64,000 bases of DNA. It comes from Candidatus Aminicenantes bacterium UBA2190. GTDB taxonomy: Bacteria > Acidobacteriota > Aminicenantia > UBA2199. Position numbers and translations under genes: made by a program. How positions within the stretch are numbered: the first letter of the stretch is position 1; each line of letters begins with the position of its first letter. The stretch covers positions 14,229 through 78,228 of the forward strand of contig DCVK01000015.1 of the NCBI GenBank assembly GCA_002335385.1. Direction: 5' to 3'. The notes below the pieces were generated by a model, which saw nothing but the letters and a program-made list of their open reading frames with translations, did no database searches and was not told the DNA's origin. This document shows, one piece after another, positions 8,987 through 16,458 of this stretch.

Positions 8987-9421
8987 CTACCTGGACCTGC
9001 GGTTGTGCCGCTGCCGGCAATGGGGGCAGATGTCGCTGTGCACGGTGAGCAGCTTGCCGCACGACGGGCAGGAGTAGCGCTTGATTTCGCGCTTCAGGAA
9101 AGCCGGCATGCCCCGCTTGCGGATATAGTTCAGGTTTTCCACGAAACTGTAGTTGTGGGCCCTGAGATAGCGCTTCTCGACCAGCAGCAGGCTGGCGCAG
9201 GGGAAGTGTTCGCACTGGTAGCAGAAATCGATCTCCTGCCTGGCGAGCTTTTCACACAGGCCTTTTTTATGGATGCAGCCCCGGCCGCGCGGCCGGCAGC
9301 CGGCGCATCCCGGCTTGGCCGGATCGAGCACCCAGCTGCACAGGTTGCAGTTCATGCCGCACGGGGCCACCAGCTCGCGCCTCATGACGACGGTGCCCGA
9401 TATTGCGCTTTTGGCTTTCAT
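8987..9421 (-). CDS. DUF3795-type cysteine-rich protein
   Basis: 144 residues with many paired cysteines: CGMNCNLC near the N-terminus, CAGCRPRGRGC, CYQCEHFPC, and a C-terminal CPSCGKLL...CPHC zinc-ribbon-like pair. The spacing fits the DUF3795 family of small, probably zinc-binding proteins of unknown role. There is no Shine-Dalgarno before the ATG at 9421, but CATAAT lies 7 nt upstream, predicting a nearly leaderless mRNA; MRREL at 9385 is a possible later start. It is convergent with the FHA activator gene. A decayed copy of its C-terminal ribbon is found at 16242-16370. Confidence 0.75.
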   Translation of the reverse strand: MKAKSAISGTVVMRRELVAPCGMNCNLCSWVLDPAKPGCAGCRPRGRGCIHKKGLCEKLARQEIDFCYQCEHFPCASLLLVEKRYLRAHNYSFVENLNYIRKRGMPAFLKREIKRYSCPSCGKLLTVHSDICPHCRQRHNRRSR

Positions 9422-9535
9422 TTGTCTGATTATGGCATTTCACGCCCAATGGCTGCAAATGGCCTTCATTTCCGCTTAAACGCCAATTAGAAAATTGCAA
9501 GCGCCGTCCCCGATGCCCTCCAAGCTTCCGGAGTT

Positions 9536-10507
9536 CTACGCCACCGTGATGACCACCTTCCCCCTGGCGTGTCCCTCCTCGAGATAGCGGATGGCGTCGG
9601 CGACCCCGGCCAGCGGGTAGCGCCTGTCGATGACGGCATTCACCTTTCCGGCCTCGATGAGCTCCCTGACGAAAAGGAGATCCTCCCGGCTCGCCCTGGC
9701 CGTCATGGCCCCCAATTTCTTCCCGGTTCCAAGCGATATCCACGGGCCCAGCAGCAGGGCCTGGAAGATCTGCCGGTTGGAGCCGCCGGTCATGACGTAG
9801 GTCCCGCCGGCGGCGAGGGCGCGCCTGTAGTCGGCGAGCGTTCGGTCGCCGTTGGCCCCGAGGATCAGGTCGTAGCGCCCGCCGCCGCTGGCGAAATCAT
9901 CTTTCGCGTAGTCGATGACGAAATCGGCGCCGAGGGCGCGCGCCTGCTCCAGATTCGCCGCTCCGCACACGGCGGTGACCTCCGTCCGGAAATGCTTGGC
10001 CAGCTGCACCGCGAACGTGCCCACGCCGCCGGCGGCGCCGTGTATCAGCACCCGCTGCCCGGGGCGGATCCGTCCCTTGTCGCGCAGCCCCTGCAGGGCG
10101 GTGACCGCCGCCATGGGCACGGCCGCCGCCTCGGCGAACGTCATGGCGGCCGGCTTCGGCGCCAGCATATCTTCCCGGGCGCAGACGTACTCGGCGAAGC
10201 CGCCCGAACCGCAGGCGGAGATGTCGCCGAACACCTCATCGCCCGGCTTGAACCTCGCCGCGTTCCTGCCAACCGTCTCGACCCTGCCGGCGATGTCCTC
10301 GCCGAGTATCTTGTGCCTCGGCTTGAACAGCCCGCCGGCCAGCCGGGCGACGAACGGCTTGCCCCTCAGCATGTGCCAGTCGAAGGCGTTCACCGACGCC
10401 GCCTCGACCTTCACCCGCACCTCGTTGTCCAGCGGGACCGGCTTCTCCGTCTCCCTCAGTTCAAGAACGTCGGATGACCCGTATCTCTCATAGACGATCG
10501 CTTTCAT
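9536..10507 (-). CDS. NAD(P)-dependent MDR oxidoreductase (quinone-reductase type)
   Basis: 323 residues from ATG 10507 (AGGAGC 7 nt upstream). The frame stays open further upstream but that part overlaps the preceding gene. N-terminal GroES-like fold (AIVYERYGSSDVLELRE, GEDIAGRVETVG), then a Rossmann fold with VLIHGAAGGVGTFAVQLAK (about 150) and ALGADFVIDY. It lacks the zinc-ligand cysteine cluster of alcohol dehydrogenases, so it belongs to the zinc-free quinone oxidoreductase/enoyl reductase side of the MDR superfamily. It ends with HARGKVVITV, as does its upstream paralog. Last gene of the minus-strand operon; its ATG overlaps the upstream stop by 4 nt (ATGA). Substrate unknown. Confidence 0.9.
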   Translation of the reverse strand: MKAIVYERYGSSDVLELRETEKPVPLDNEVRVKVEAASVNAFDWHMLRGKPFVARLAGGLFKPRHKILGEDIAGRVETVGRNAARFKPGDEVFGDISACGSGGFAEYVCAREDMLAPKPAAMTFAEAAAVPMAAVTALQGLRDKGRIRPGQRVLIHGAAGGVGTFAVQLAKHFRTEVTAVCGAANLEQARALGADFVIDYAKDDFASGGGRYDLILGANGDRTLADYRRALAAGGTYVMTGGSNRQIFQALLLGPWISLGTGKKLGAMTARASREDLLFVRELIEAGKVNAVIDRRYPLAGVADAIRYLEEGHARGKVVITVA

Positions 10508-11562
10508 CTTTGTCGCTCCTTGATCCCGGTCTTGTCTTCCCCATCCACCGTGATGACCACCTTCCCCCTGGCGTGCCCCGCCTCGACATAGCGGTGGGCC
10601 TCGGCGGCTTGCTCCAGCGGGAAGCTGCGGTCGATGACCGTCTTGATCTTCCCCGCCTCGATCAGATCCCTGACCGCGAGCAGGTCCGCGACGCTCCCCG
10701 GCGCCAGCGCGCAGATTGCCTTCCTGCCGCCGCTCAGCGAGGTCCACAGCATGCGCAAAAGCTTTCCCGTCTTGAAGCTGGCCGCGAGATAGCTTCCGTC
10801 CGCCGCAAGCGAGTTTTTGCAGCGCGAAAAAGAGCTCCGGCCCAGCACGTCGAAGATCAGGTCGTAGGTTTCCCCGTTCCGGGTGAAATCCTCCATCCGG
10901 TAATCGATCACCTTGCCGGCTCCCAGGGACCGCACGTACTCCGATCTCTCGACCGCGCACACGCCGGTGACCTCGGCCCCGAGGTGCCGGGCGATCTGCA
11001 CCGCCGCCGAGCCGATGCCGCCGCTGGCGCCGACAACCAGCACCTTCTGCCCCGGCCGGACCTTCATTCTCCGCAGCAGGCCCAGGGCCATGACGGCGCC
11101 ATAGGGGACGACTGCGGCCTCCTCATAGGTCATATTGGCCGGCATGAGCGCCAGGCACGCGTTTTCGGGCAGGCGCACGTACTCGGCATAGGCGCCCATG
11201 CTTTGGCCGCGATAGCCGAAGACCGGGTCACCCGGCTTGAATCGCCTCACGTCCCTTCCCACGGCCTCGATCTCCCCCGAGAACTCGCTTCCCAAGACTT
11301 GTACCCGCGGCCGGCCGATGCCGAAGTACGTCCTCGTGAAGACCCACAGGATGAAGGGCATGTTGAATTCACGCGGCGAGACGGCCTTGAAATTCCGGGC
11401 CAGCAGGTCCCCGTAGTTCACTGACGTTGCGCGGACCCTGACCAGGACCTCCCTGTCCCCGGGGACCGGCTTGCCGATCTTCCGCACCCGCAGGACCTCG
11501 GGCGGCCCGTATTCGCTGACCACCACCGCGTTCATGAACCGGTTCGCTTTCCGCTTTCTCAT
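10504..11562 (-). CDS. NAD(P)-dependent MDR oxidoreductase, paralog
   Basis: 352 residues; MNAVVVSEYG (residue 10) is a plausible alternative start that would match homologs better. GroES-like N-terminus (GSEFSGEIEAVGRDVRRFKPGD) and a Rossmann fold (VLVVGASGGIGSAAVQIARH, SLGAGKVIDY). No structural zinc cysteines. It resembles the downstream gene along its length, suggesting a tandem duplication that later diverged. Its start overlaps the Xre gene stop by 4 nt and its stop overlaps the next start by 4 nt, so the operon is translationally coupled. Confidence 0.9.
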   Translation of the reverse strand: MRKRKANRFMNAVVVSEYGPPEVLRVRKIGKPVPGDREVLVRVRATSVNYGDLLARNFKAVSPREFNMPFILWVFTRTYFGIGRPRVQVLGSEFSGEIEAVGRDVRRFKPGDPVFGYRGQSMGAYAEYVRLPENACLALMPANMTYEEAAVVPYGAVMALGLLRRMKVRPGQKVLVVGASGGIGSAAVQIARHLGAEVTGVCAVERSEYVRSLGAGKVIDYRMEDFTRNGETYDLIFDVLGRSSFSRCKNSLAADGSYLAASFKTGKLLRMLWTSLSGGRKAICALAPGSVADLLAVRDLIEAGKIKTVIDRSFPLEQAAEAHRYVEAGHARGKVVITVDGEDKTGIKERQR

Positions 11563-11786
11563 TTGGAATCCTCATCCAGCCGGAAGGAGAAGACCTCCGT
11601 CAGCGGCAGGCCGAAGACATGGGCGATGCGGAAGGCCAACTCCAGGGAAGGGTAGTATTTGCCGTTCTCGATGGCGGCGAGCGTCTGTCGCGTCACGCCC
11701 GTCCGGTCGGCCAGCTGCTGCTGGGTCATCTCGCCCGCGAGGAAGCGCAGCTTGCGGATCTCGTTGCCGATGACGCACTTGGCCAT
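11559..11786 (-). CDS. Xre-family helix-turn-helix regulator
   Basis: 75 residues, almost entirely one Cro/CI-type helix-turn-helix: IRKLRFLAGEMTQQQLADRT, then VTRQTLAAIENGKYYPSLEL and a last helix IAHVFGLPLTEVF. Small stand-alone Xre proteins of this type are commonly paired with a short membrane protein. Here the partner is the gene just upstream, whose stop is 1 nt from this start. It probably represses its own operon; the two oxidoreductases downstream would be under the same control. Confidence 0.9.
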   Translation of the reverse strand: MAKCVIGNEIRKLRFLAGEMTQQQLADRTGVTRQTLAAIENGKYYPSLELAFRIAHVFGLPLTEVFSFRLDEDSK

Positions 11787-11787
11787 G

Positions 11788-12240
11788 CTAATGCCCCCTG
11801 CGGTAGTAGTAGATCTTGGCCCCCTCCGAGATGACGGAGGCGATGAACCCCGAGCCGAGGAGGGCGGCGAACATCACCCAGGGCGGCATGCCCAGGGCCT
11901 GCGACCCCATGGCCAGGAAGAAGCCCAGGATGAACAGCCAGTGGGAGATGCGGATGGACTTCAGCTCGATCAGCTTGTCCCGCTCGTCGTCAACGGTGGA
12001 CAGGTCCTCGTCGGTGGCGATCTTGTTGACGATGGCAAAGACGATGTGGATGACGATCTGCGCGGCGATCCCTACCGGGATCAGGATCAGAAAGGCCCTG
12101 CCCCAGAACTTGAAGTCGTTGATGATGGCCGGGTTCGCCGCTATGTACTTGTGATACACGTACAGCGAATACCCCCCGAGGATCAGTATGGAGCCGATGA
12201 CGGACACGAGTATCTGTCTTTCCTTCTGTTCCATGTTCAC
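11788..12240 (-). CDS. Four-helix membrane protein paired with Xre regulator
   Basis: 150 residues with four predicted membrane helices: ILVSVIGSILILGGYSLYVY, a segment around AFLILIPVGIAAQIVIHIVF, one around WLFILGFFLAMGSQALG, and VMFAALLGSGFIASVI. A charged cytoplasmic loop (TDEDLSTVDDERDKLIELK) separates helices 2 and 3. The architecture recalls the DUF2178-like membrane proteins that travel with small Xre regulators; I do not know a biochemical role. First gene of the operon, with AGGAGG 6 nt before the ATG. Confidence 0.8.
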   Translation of the reverse strand: MNMEQKERQILVSVIGSILILGGYSLYVYHKYIAANPAIINDFKFWGRAFLILIPVGIAAQIVIHIVFAIVNKIATDEDLSTVDDERDKLIELKSIRISHWLFILGFFLAMGSQALGMPPWVMFAALLGSGFIASVISEGAKIYYYRRGH

Positions 12241-12287
12241 CTCCTATTGTCAATAAGACTTAACTTTATGTTATCTATCATGTGCAT

Positions 12288-12316
12288 AATGTATTATTTT
12301 TTTGTCATCTTGTCAA
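12288..12316 (-). promoter_or_regulatory. Promoter of the Xre/MDR operon
   Basis: Minus strand: TTGACA (12311-12316), 17-bp spacer, TACATT (12288-12293). It sits in an AT-rich 230-bp spacer ahead of the ATG at 12240. An imperfect dyad TTATG-N14-CATAA just downstream (about 12267-12290) could be the Xre operator; this is a guess. Confidence 0.5.
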
Positions 12317-12474
12317 GCATATTTTACATTTAATTATTTTTTCCCCCTTTACTAAGCGCATACAGGCTGCCGATGGCCCGCTGACAAGACCGATCGATCG
12401 CGGAAGACGGCGGCACGGGATTGATTAGCCGCCTTCATGCCGCTACAATGTGGCTTCAAAAAGGGGTTATCTTC

Positions 12475-12712
12475 ATGGAAAAATATCACGAGCTGCACCG
12501 GAAGGAGAAGGAGATCCGGGACGAGCTGCGCCGGCGACGCGGCCGAGAAGTGCCACGCCTTGTCCGTGATGATCCGCCAGCTCGAGCGCGAGCCGAATAA
12601 GGTGGCGGCCGAGCAGGTCACCGACGTCGCGGTGACGAAATTGTGCATCGGCCGCATCGACATCGAGTTCATGAGCGGCAAGAGATCGGAAAAGACGGTC
12701 CTGTCGGAATGA
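12475..12712 (+). pseudogene. PPOX-family gene remnant with large internal deletion
   Basis: It opens with ATG and MEKYHELHRKEKEIRDEL, matching MERYHGMRRKEKEIGDPAE of the intact gene at 26708. It then jumps, with a change of frame, to DAAEKCHALSVMIRQLERE and CIGRIDIEFMSGKRSEK, matching the last third of that protein. About 85 codons of the FMN-binding core are missing, so it cannot encode a working flavin-binding protein. It has no ribosome site of its own. Confidence 0.8.
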
Positions 12713-12785
12713 GATCACCGGACCCTCATGCCGGGATGGTGTGATTGCGTTTGCCGGTTCATTGGAGTATATTTCCGCCAGCAAC

Positions 12786-14000
12786 ATGGCCCCTGTAAAG
12801 AATTTCCTTTATTTGGCGAGGACCCTGCGGCGCGTGCCGCGCATGGCCCTGGTTTCTCCGGCGCTGAACCTGTTCTTCCTCCGCTATATCGGAAACTTCC
12901 GCATCAAGAACAGCGCCGGCCATTGGACCGTTCATTCCCACCTGCCTCCCCTCAATCACCCGGCCTTCGGCCGTTTCGTCGGCCTCCATCTGCTGGAGCG
13001 GATCGCCGGCCCTTCTCACGCCCAGATCGGCCTGACCAACGCCTGCCCTCAAGCGTGCGCCTATTGCTACAACCGCGAACGCCGCGGCCAGGCCATGGAC
13101 ACGGAGACCATCCTCCGCGCCGTGCGCGAGTTGAAGGAGCTTGGGGTCTGCTGGCTGGGGCTTACCGGCGGCGAGCCGCTGCTGAACCCGGATATCGCGC
13201 GCATCGTCGCCAGCGCCGCCGACGGCTGCGCGGTCAAGTTGTTCACCACCGGCAGCACCCTGACTCCGGAAAGGGCGCGGGAATTGAAACAGGCCGGGCT
13301 CTTTTCGGTTTCGGTCAGCCTGGACCACTGGCTGCCGGAGATCCACGACCGCAACCGCGGCCTGACCGGAGCGTTCGCCACCGCCTTGAGCGCCATCCGC
13401 CTGTTCAAGGTAACGGGAGGCGTCCAGGTCGGCGTGTCGGCGGTGGTCAGCCGCGACATGATCCAGCGCGGCCAGGTGGAGGAATTCCTGGAATTCCTGC
13501 AGGGGCTGGGCATCGACGAGGCCTGGCTCTGCGAGCCCAAGCCGTCGGTGGCCGCGTTCTGGGATGAAAGCCAGGTGATCAGCCCGGCCGAGCACCGGCA
13601 GCTGTCCGACCTGCAGGACCGCCGCAACCGCCGCGCCGGCATGACGGTCAACTACCTCGGCCATTTCGAAAGCCGGGAGAATTTCGGCTGCAACGCCGGC
13701 CACAAGATGGTCTACATCGACGCCTGCGGTGAGGTCAGCCCCTGCGTGTTCACGCCCATGACTTTCGGCAACATCCGCGACCGCTCCCTGAAAGAGATCT
13801 TCACGGCGATGAAGTCCCATTTTCCTTCCGGCGACACCTGTTTCATCAACCGGAACTTCCCCCTGATCCGTGATGCCGGCCGCGGCCAGGGCTTCCTCGA
13901 TCCCGCCGCCTCGCTGCGGGTGATGGACAAGGCCGAATTCGGGGAGCTCTCCGGATTTTTCCGCCTTTATCTCCGCGATCGCAAGGAAAGGCGCGCATGA
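12786..14000 (+). CDS. Radical SAM protein with SPASM-like C-terminus
   Basis: 404 residues from ATG 12786; a GTG at 12741 is in frame. I prefer the ATG because TTGCGT-N17-TATATT (12745-12773) would start the mRNA near 12780. The radical SAM cluster motif NACPQACAYCYNRE (CxxxCxxC, about residues 87-94) is followed by the SAM-binding LTGGEPLLNP. A C-terminal cysteine region (NFGCNAGHKMVYIDACGEVSPCVF, then FGNIRDRSLKEIF) resembles a SPASM/twitch auxiliary-cluster domain. Such proteins often modify peptides or build cofactors. It leads a tightly overlapping operon with a membrane protein, an ATC-hydrolase-like protein and a GMC oxidoreductase. No precursor peptide gene is recognisable nearby, so the substrate is open. 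Confidence 0.88.
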   Translation: MAPVKNFLYLARTLRRVPRMALVSPALNLFFLRYIGNFRIKNSAGHWTVHSHLPPLNHPAFGRFVGLHLLERIAGPSHAQIGLTNACPQACAYCYNRERRGQAMDTETILRAVRELKELGVCWLGLTGGEPLLNPDIARIVASAADGCAVKLFTTGSTLTPERARELKQAGLFSVSVSLDHWLPEIHDRNRGLTGAFATALSAIRLFKVTGGVQVGVSAVVSRDMIQRGQVEEFLEFLQGLGIDEAWLCEPKPSVAAFWDESQVISPAEHRQLSDLQDRRNRRAGMTVNYLGHFESRENFGCNAGHKMVYIDACGEVSPCVFTPMTFGNIRDRSLKEIFTAMKSHFPSGDTCFINRNFPLIRDAGRGQGFLDPAASLRVMDKAEFGELSGFFRLYLRDRKERRA

Positions 14001-14434
14001 AGGCTCAAGGCCTGATCCTGTACCGTGTCGCGAGCCTGGCCATGGCCACCTGTTTTGCAGCCGTGGGCCTGGCCTTTTTTGCCGCGCCGGAGCCGGTCCT
14101 CGAATGGTTCAACCGCCTGTCCGCTCCCCTGGGCCTGCCGCCCGCACCGGTCCAGGCCGGAAGCTTTTTCCCCGTCCTGGCGCTGGCCTACATGTACCTC
14201 GTAACCCTGCTGGCCGGGCTGATGTTTAAAAGGCCGGGGAATCCCCTGTTCCCGATACTGTTGGCCCAGGGAAAATTCGCCAGCTCCATCCTGTCGCTGG
14301 TCTTCTTTTTTGGCCGCGCCCCGTACCTGATCTGCCTGGCCAACGCCGTCATTGACGGGGGCATCGGCGCGCTGGTGCTGTGGCTGTTTTTCCTGCAAAA
14401 GCGCTGCGCCGCTTCATGGCCAACCTACCCCTGA
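13997..14434 (+). CDS. Four-helix membrane protein of the radical SAM operon
   Basis: 145 residues. The ATG overlaps the radical SAM stop (ATGA). Hydrophobic segments: about 7-30 (YRVASLAMATCFAAVGLAFF), 60-77 (FPVLALAYMYLVTLLAGLMF), 85-105 and 112-134 (LANAVIDGGIGALVLWLFFL). No catalytic motif. It may anchor the operon products at the membrane or carry a lipid-like substrate. I do not recognise the family. Confidence 0.8.
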   Translation: MKAQGLILYRVASLAMATCFAAVGLAFFAAPEPVLEWFNRLSAPLGLPPAPVQAGSFFPVLALAYMYLVTLLAGLMFKRPGNPLFPILLAQGKFASSILSLVFFFGRAPYLICLANAVIDGGIGALVLWLFFLQKRCAASWPTYP

Positions 14435-14961
14435 GGATACTGCTGGCAGGCCTCCTCACCGCCGGCCGGAAAAAAGGCCTCAAGGATCTTTTCAAGCTGA
14501 CGGCAGAGGCGTTCGCCCAGGCGCCACCCGACCTGCGCGGCTTGTCCCGCGGCGAAATTCTTCTTAACTATGGGCGCTTCACCCGCGCCGAGGCCGAAAG
14601 ATCGCTCGCCGGCGGTACGGCCCAAGCGGTAAGGGAAAAGCTGCGCGACCGTTCCCGGCGCCTGGGCCGGGATATTCGTTCCCGTCTGCCCATCCGCAGC
14701 CGCGCCGACGCCGCGGCCGCGCTGCGCAGCCTCTATCGCATGCTGGCCATCGACCTGGCGGTCGACGCCCGGGGAGACGTGACGGTCCGCCGTTGCTCTC
14801 TCGCGGCCCATTACACTCCGGAAGTCTGCCTTTTCATGTCGGCCATGGACGAAGGCATCGTCGCCGGCCTGAGCGACGGCCGGCTTGTCTTCACCCGGCG
14901 CCTGACCGAAGGCGCCGACTGCTGCCGGGCCCGCATCGACTGGGACGGGAAAAATGAATAA
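14416..14961 (+). CDS. ATC-hydrolase-like protein (cysteine-containing)
   Basis: 181 residues from ATG 14416, which overlaps the preceding gene by 19 nt; an upstream in-frame ATG at 14380 would overlap further. The N-terminal half is basic and helical. The C-terminal half (RCSLAAHYTPEVCLFMSAMD, then GRLVFTRRLTEGADCCRARI) has the cysteine spacing and R.LTEGxxCC ending of the L-2-amino-thiazoline-4-carboxylic acid hydrolase-like family (PF14196). That family name covers many proteins of unproven activity. Its place between a radical SAM enzyme and a GMC oxidoreductase suggests it acts on the same substrate or as a binding partner. Confidence 0.65.
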   Translation: MANLPLRILLAGLLTAGRKKGLKDLFKLTAEAFAQAPPDLRGLSRGEILLNYGRFTRAEAERSLAGGTAQAVREKLRDRSRRLGRDIRSRLPIRSRADAAAALRSLYRMLAIDLAVDARGDVTVRRCSLAAHYTPEVCLFMSAMDEGIVAGLSDGRLVFTRRLTEGADCCRARIDWDGKNE

Positions 14962-16240
14962 GGCCGTGGTGATCGGCAGCGGGGCCGGAGGCGCCATGTG
15001 CGCCCGGGAGCTGCAAGGGAAATACCAGGTCACCGTGCTGGAAGCGGGCCGCGCATTCCGCCCTTTCAACCTCAACCTCGACCTGATCGCAGGCTTCAGA
15101 AGAACCGGACTGCTGTTCGACGCCCGCGAGATCGGCTGGATCTTCCCGGCCATGAGGATCCGCAGGGCCGGCGCGGGCATGATCCTGGTCAACGGCCACG
15201 GCAGCGGCGGCACCACGACCATCAGCACCGGCAATGCCCTGCGCCGGGATGGGGCTTTGCGGGCGCTGGGGATCGACCTGGATGAGGAATTCGCCGGGCT
15301 TTCCGGAGAGATTCCCGTGTTTTCCGGCCATCAGAAGATCTGGCGCCGCCTCACCGCGGATTTTTTCTCCATCTGCCGGGATATGGGGCTTGACCCGCAG
15401 GCCATGCCCAAGATGGGCGACTACGAGCATTGCCGCGGCTGCGGCCGCTGCGTGCTGGGCTGCCCGCACGGCATCAAGTGGGACAGCCGGCGGCTCCTGG
15501 AACAGGCGTTGAAAAATGGCGCCCGCCTGCTGACCTCCCATCGGGCCGAGCGGGTCGTTCACGAAAAGGGCCGCGCCAGCGGGGTACTGGCCCGGAACGG
15601 CCTGCGGCAGAAATGGTTCCCGGCCGACCTGGTCATCCTGGCCGCCGGCGGCCTGGGCACGCCGAAGGTCCTGCAGGACTCGGGCGTCGACTGCGACGCC
15701 ACGCTGTTCGTGGATCCGGTGCTCTGCGTGGCCGCTGAAATGGAAAACTGCCAGCAGAACCGCGAGCTGCCCATGCCCTTTGCCGTGCAAATGAACGGCT
15801 ATATCATTTCCCCCTACTTCGACCATCTCAGCTTCTTCTTCAACCGGGAATGGCGCCGGAAGGCCGGGAATATCTACAGCCTGATGATCAAGCTGGCCGA
15901 CGAGAACCGGGGCGGCATGACGGGGGGACGCCTGCGGAAGACGCTGACCGCCGCTGACCGCGAGCGCCTGGAGCAGGCCGTGGGCACCTGCGCCGAGATG
16001 TTCCAGCGGGCGGGCGTGGACAAGAGCCGTCTTTTTTTCGGCACGCTCAACGCCGGGCATCCGGGAGGAATGCTGCCCCTGACCGCGGCGCAGGCCAAAA
16101 CTTTCCACGATCCCAGGCTGCCGGAAAACCTTTTCGTGGCCGATGCCAGCCTGTTCCCCACTGCGCTGGGCAATCCACCCATCCTGACCATCCTGGCCAT
16201 GGCCAAGCGCGTCGCCAGGCTGTGCCGCCAGGCCGGTTAA
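14954..16240 (+). CDS. GMC-type FAD oxidoreductase with inserted 4Cys cluster motif
   Basis: 428 residues, overlapping the previous gene by 8 nt. N-terminal FAD-binding Rossmann motif VVIGSGAGGAMCARELQ with the acidic LEAGR turn. A GHGSGGTTTIS segment matches the GMC second signature region. Cys160, 163, 166 and 170 form CRGCGRCVLGCPHG, a CxxCxxCxxxC pattern typical of a [4Fe-4S] site and absent from classic GMC enzymes. The C-terminus has NAGHPGGMLPL and NLFVADASLFPTALGNPP, with the GMC active-site His near 367. Likely oxidises an alcohol and passes electrons through the cluster. GMC and radical SAM enzymes also meet in mycofactocin loci, but no other mycofactocin gene is present. Confidence 0.88.
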   Translation: MNKAVVIGSGAGGAMCARELQGKYQVTVLEAGRAFRPFNLNLDLIAGFRRTGLLFDAREIGWIFPAMRIRRAGAGMILVNGHGSGGTTTISTGNALRRDGALRALGIDLDEEFAGLSGEIPVFSGHQKIWRRLTADFFSICRDMGLDPQAMPKMGDYEHCRGCGRCVLGCPHGIKWDSRRLLEQALKNGARLLTSHRAERVVHEKGRASGVLARNGLRQKWFPADLVILAAGGLGTPKVLQDSGVDCDATLFVDPVLCVAAEMENCQQNRELPMPFAVQMNGYIISPYFDHLSFFFNREWRRKAGNIYSLMIKLADENRGGMTGGRLRKTLTAADRERLEQAVGTCAEMFQRAGVDKSRLFFGTLNAGHPGGMLPLTAAQAKTFHDPRLPENLFVADASLFPTALGNPPILTILAMAKRVARLCRQAG

Positions 16241-16241
16241 A

Positions 16242-16370
16242 TCAGTCCCAAGTCAACCGGGTCACAAAGCCCGTAATCCTGGCGCCTGTTCCTGCGAATA
16301 TGGCGCCGCCCGCAATGGGGCACTTGTCGCTGTGCGCGGTGAGCAGCCTGCCGCATGCAGGCAATTGGGG
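16242..16370 (-). pseudogene. DUF3795 C-terminal remnant
   Basis: The minus-strand frame reads QLPACGRLLTAHSDKCP, closely matching CPSCGKLLTVHSDICP at the end of the intact DUF3795 gene (8987-9421). It then diverges and stops at 16242. There is no start, no ribosome site and no N-terminal cysteine domain. The rest of the 218-bp spacer 16241-16458 is AT-rich and featureless. Confidence 0.65.
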
Positions 16371-16458
16371 TCTTTCATTATTACTTTCCCTATCCAAGAA
16401 TAAATAAAGAAAGGTCCTTTCAGATCAATTATCATAATGTAAGACGCCAATGATCCCG

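Noticed and set aside
12786..16240. Mycofactocin locus
   Set aside because: Radical SAM and GMC genes occur together, but the precursor, binding protein, creatininase-like and glycosyltransferase genes are absent.
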